This document shows positions 60,548 through 64,000 of a stretch of DNA of 64,000 bases, in pieces; position 1 is the first letter of the stretch; every line of letters begins with the position of its first letter. The notes under the pieces were generated by a model. That model saw only the letters and a list, made by a program, of their open reading frames with translations. It was not told the origin of the DNA and made no database searches. Location of the stretch: assembly GCA_019044685.2 (NCBI GenBank), contig JAGTXX020000012.1, positions 310,001 through 374,000 on the forward strand, in the 5' to 3' direction. A program made the translations under genes and the position numbers. This stretch comes from Nannochloris sp. 'desiccata' (taxonomy: Eukaryota > Chlorophyta > Trebouxiophyceae > Chlorellales > Chlorellaceae).

Positions 60548-63500
60548 ATGGCAACGTCCACTGCCACCTTAGACTCTAGTTTCAGCACAGCAGCTGCAAA
60601 ATCACCCCCCAGCATCTTGACTGACGAGCTTGCAAAACGGCTTGCATCCCTCAAAACGGTAAGGCAATTGGCATACATAATCACCCATATGATCATCTTC
60701 TTCCCGCAATGTTTGCAGTCTCAAATGTCTACTTTTAATTCACCCCAATCCACCGTCTCTTAATTTGCAGTCGGAGGGCAGAGAGCTTGCATCAACATCA
60801 CAGAAAGAGTCTCGACTCAATCTACGCATGGCATTTTGCGAGCCCCGTCATGGTGGATTCGGTGATGACGACGATGCAGCTGATGCTACAAGCGTAGAGG
60901 GCTTGGTCTCTAAATGGCGGCAAAAAGAACGCTTGAAAACAACAGCAGTTGCGCTTGTAGTATGCTTAAATATCGGCGTCGACCCTCCAGACGTAATAAA
61001 AATTTCGCCATGCGCTCGATTAGAATGCTGGGTAGACCCTTTATCCATGCAAGCACCTAAAGCTTTAGATACCATAGGTAAAAATCTCCAAGCACAGTAC
61101 GAACGTTGGCAGCCTCGAGCAAAATATAAAATGCATTTGGACCCAACTACGGAGGATGTGAAGAAATTAGCCATCAGTTGCAGACGCACTGCCAAACATG
61201 AACGTGTCTTATTCCATTACAACGGACACGGCGTGCCTAGGCCTACAGCAAATGGAGAAATATGGGTATTTAATAAAAGTTATACGCAATATATTCCGCT
61301 GTCTTTATACGATTTGCAAACGTGGGTTGGATCACCTGCGATCTTTATTTTTGATTGTTCGGTAGCTGGACAAGTATTGTTTAGTTTTAAGCAATTTATG
61401 ATGCAGCGACAACCTGAAATAGACGGTGGCTATCCTGCTGGGGCGGGAGGAAATGGTGCAAGCGGAAGCGGGAATAGTTCTAGTGCTCAGCAGGATCCAA
61501 TGAAGGACTGTATCCTCCTTGGAGCCTGTTCAGAGAACGAATTATTACCCCAGAATCCTGATTTACCTGCTGATGTGTTCACTGCATGCTTGACAACGCC
61601 TATAAAAGTTGCTTTAAGATGGTTTTGTTCTCGTAGTTTACTGCGTCACGAAGGTGTGACAAAGGAGCTGATTGATAGAATTCCTGGCAAGCAAACCGAT
61701 CGGAAAACACCTCTTGGTGAGCTTAATTGGATATTCACTGCTATTACCGATACAATTGCCTGGAATGTGCTACCTAGGGCACTTTTTCAAAAGCTCTTCC
61801 GACAAGATCTTCTCGTGGCGTCGTTGTTTCGAAATTTCTTATTGGCTGAGCGTATCATGCGTGCTGCCAACTGTACACCTGTTAGTCACCCTCGATTACC
61901 TTCTACACATCAACACCCGATGTGGCAAGCGTGGGATATGGCTGCTGAGATGTGTTTGCTTCAATTACCCGACCTTTTGCAGGGTGATGGGTCGAAAGAA
62001 TATCAACCATCTCCCTTTTTTAGTGAGCAGCTTACTGCATTTGAGCTTTGGTTAGAGCATGGAAGCGCAGATAAAACACCCCCAGAACAGCTTCCTATTG
62101 TTCTGCAGGTGCTGCTTAGTCAGGTGCATAGATTACGTGCTTTGGTCCTGCTCGGTAGATTTCTAGACATGGGATCATGGGCGGTAGATCTTGCTTTATC
62201 AGTAGGGATCTTTCCTTATGTTTTGAAGCTATTACAGACAACTGCACCAGATTTACGTAAGACTCTGGTGTTTATTTGGACCAAGATTATGGCCTGGGAT
62301 GCAAATAGCCAAGTGCAAAGTGATCTCATAAAAGATAGCGGGCATTTATACTTTATTAAACATTTGGAATCGTCACAGCAAGAAGCTGGAGTAGGTGCTG
62401 AATCTAGAGCTCAAGCGGCGTTTGTATTGTCAGCGATATGCAACGGACATCCAAAGGGGCAGTTGTTGTGTGCGCAAGCTGGGTTGTTGCAGGTCTGTGC
62501 CAGTCAACTGCCAGTCGCCCTGGCTGCGGCAGAAGCGGCAGAAAGGAGTGATCCTGCGAAAGCGAGGGATGAGATGTTGCTGGCAAAGTGGCTGGTGCTC
62601 TGTATTGGTAAAGTGTGTGAAGATATGCCAGAGCTGACAGCAGCAGCGCTGAGGAGCGAGGTGAGTAGTGGAAAAATGGCGGAACAATACCAGTGACTAT
62701 CTATATTCTTTATTCTACACTTCTTAACCTAACTGTACCTCTGCTTTCCTACAGATCCACGAGTTTCTTTTAAAGCTCCTTGCAGCAGATGACTCTGAAG
62801 TCAGGGCAGCTGCAGTCTTCTCTCTTGGTGCACTCATTCAAGCGGCAGAATATATTTCCCCCGAGACAGCGGCAGCTCCAGACGCAGAGGCCCACCCCAG
62901 CCATCTGCTAGACCAAGAGCGTCTTGTACTCGAACGAGTCATTATTGCTGGTCTTCTTGAAGTGGTGTATGATGGAAGTCCTCTGGTAAGAGCTGAAGTT
63001 GCCCGGGCCTTGGCTCGTGTTGCCCTCGGACACTCTGTGCTCTTCCAAGATGCAGTGCACGCTCACCAAAAAACGTCTGCTCGAATTTTGCGTGCTAAAT
63101 CCTCGGCCTCCCAAAACTTAAACAAGGCCTTATTAGATGCAGCGCAGTCTGCACCAACTGGTGGCGCTCCGAGCACAGCATCAAGTAGTGGAGAGGCTAT
63201 GTGGGTAGGGCAACAAAGCTCTAGTGTGCAGGAACGGTCGCAAACTGACAGTAATGGAAAGCCAGTATCTTCCGGTTCCCTGCCTGAGCATTCTCCTGGA
63301 GTACGGATGCGCGATGATCTTTACGAGCCGATGCTTCACGTTGGCTTAGACAAGAGCAATCTTGGTGGCGTCTATGCTTCAGCGGATGCTGCTAGAGTTG
63401 GCGGAGGGCTTTATCACGCCGTTGTGGAAGCTCTTTGTACTCTGGCAATAGATTTTGCGCCACAAGTTTTGAAGGCAGGTCGCTCTGCGTTAGAAGCTGC

Positions 63501-63994
63501 ACATGTAGAAATGGTCTTTATCGGTCAGCGTTCTGCTGCTGCTGGATTGGCTTCCTTGCGGCCGCCGCAAACCTCGCCGCAGCCACTTCCTCCTGGCGCG
63601 TCTTCTAGCGCTGGCTCGGCGATGTCATCGTTCCTACCAAAGTCGTGGCAGTCGAAGAGTTGGAGATCTTTCCAGAGCACCGGACGACCAATAGCTGCGT
63701 CAAGTGTCGCTAGTAGCGGAGCTTCAAGTCCGGAATCATCCGTCCCAACACTCGGTTCATCAGAAACCTCGCGAATATCAAAGCCTCCATTTGTTCTGCG
63801 AATGTTGCCTGATTCTGGGGATCTTGAAGGAACTGTGCATCGTGGCAATGAAATTCGCACGGTTCCAGCTGCTCATCTTCGCTTAGGCCCGTCGCTAGTT
63901 TATTTTACTAGCTGCAAACAGTATCGCTGGCCATCTTTGCCGCCGCTTGCTTTAGAGGAGCGCGGCCCTGCTTGGCTTCGCCCTGTACCGACAG
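60548..63994 (+). CDS. RAPTOR: RAPTOR, regulatory subunit of TORC1 (5' part, continues past window)
   Basis: Exons 60548-60658, 60771-62660 and 62755 to about 63994, where a GTAAAG donor begins the next intron at the window edge; about 1080 residues are present. The RNC (caspase-like) domain is intact: [60 protein letters not shown] and [16 protein letters not shown] repeats follow ([39 protein letters not shown]). A Ser-rich disordered stretch comes before the missing WD40 propeller. RAPTOR recruits substrates (S6K-type kinases) to TOR kinase. The Gly/Ser-rich loop in the RNC domain near residue 300 is longer than usual. Confidence 0.94.
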
Positions 63995-64000
63995 GTAAAG

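Noticed and set aside
1..64000. tRNA, rRNA or snRNA genes
   Set aside because: I looked for T-loop GGTTCGA-type words and paired acceptor stems and found no convincing candidate; a covariance-model scan would be decisive.

Overview
This window is nuclear DNA of a eukaryote, most likely a chlorophyte green alga. The reasons are an SBP-box transcription factor with the architecture of the algal copper regulator CRR1, a TPLATE/TSET-complex WD40 subunit, a nucleus-encoded Ycf45-type plastid ATPase, a plant-type cycloeucalenol cycloisomerase, and the pentamer TGTAA (the chlorophyte polyadenylation signal) shortly after many stop codons. The genus cannot be named from sequence alone. Genes are densely packed on both strands. 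Introns are short GT-AG introns, mostly close to the 5' end, and exon joins given here were built by eye from splice consensus, reading phase and family similarity.

Layout. 0-9.2 kb: TWD40-2 (5' part, running off the left edge), a FAM32A-like basic protein, KTI12, an F-box protein with a CHORD-like zinc module, GINS subunit PSF3, RNA polymerase III subunit RPC9 and a Ycf45-like ATPase. 9.6-22.5 kb: complex I subunit NDUFA2/B8, eRF3, an LCMT-like methyltransferase, bifunctional HisHF, the GPI inositol acyltransferase PIG-W/GWT1, the GTPase GPN3 and AP-1 gamma-adaptin. 26.9-50 kb: a mitochondrial carrier, COG6, a CLASP/TOG protein, a villin-headpiece protein, RNA polymerase I subunit RPA2, a small Gly-rich SMP-like protein, a UBA-like protein, a second helical-repeat protein, NAA60, phosphoglycerate kinase, TIM17, another F-box-like protein and cycloeucalenol cycloisomerase. 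50.2-64 kb: a SNAP25-type SNARE, a retrotransposon-derived zinc-binding ORF, a Gln-rich protein, the CRR1-like SBP factor, a ubiquitin-fold protein and RAPTOR (5' part, running off the right edge).

The accessory part is 22.6-26.9 kb, between AP-1 gamma and the mitochondrial carrier. It holds short GGGAAAC-containing repeats in both orientations, two diverged copies of a longer repeat block, a GC-richer frameshifted gene with a tyrosine-recombinase-like core and a primase-type CHCC zinc ribbon, and a three-exon gene for a membrane/coiled-coil protein. I read it as a decayed mobile or virus-like element of uncertain class. A second accessory patch at 51.4-55.2 kb carries the retroelement zinc-binding ORF and the Gln-rich gene.

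The remaining genes are housekeeping genes for different cell systems (membrane traffic, transcription, translation, mitochondrial import and respiration, histidine, sterol and GPI synthesis, TOR signalling). I see no operon-like logic beyond shared divergent promoters. No tRNA, rRNA or CRISPR array was recognised.
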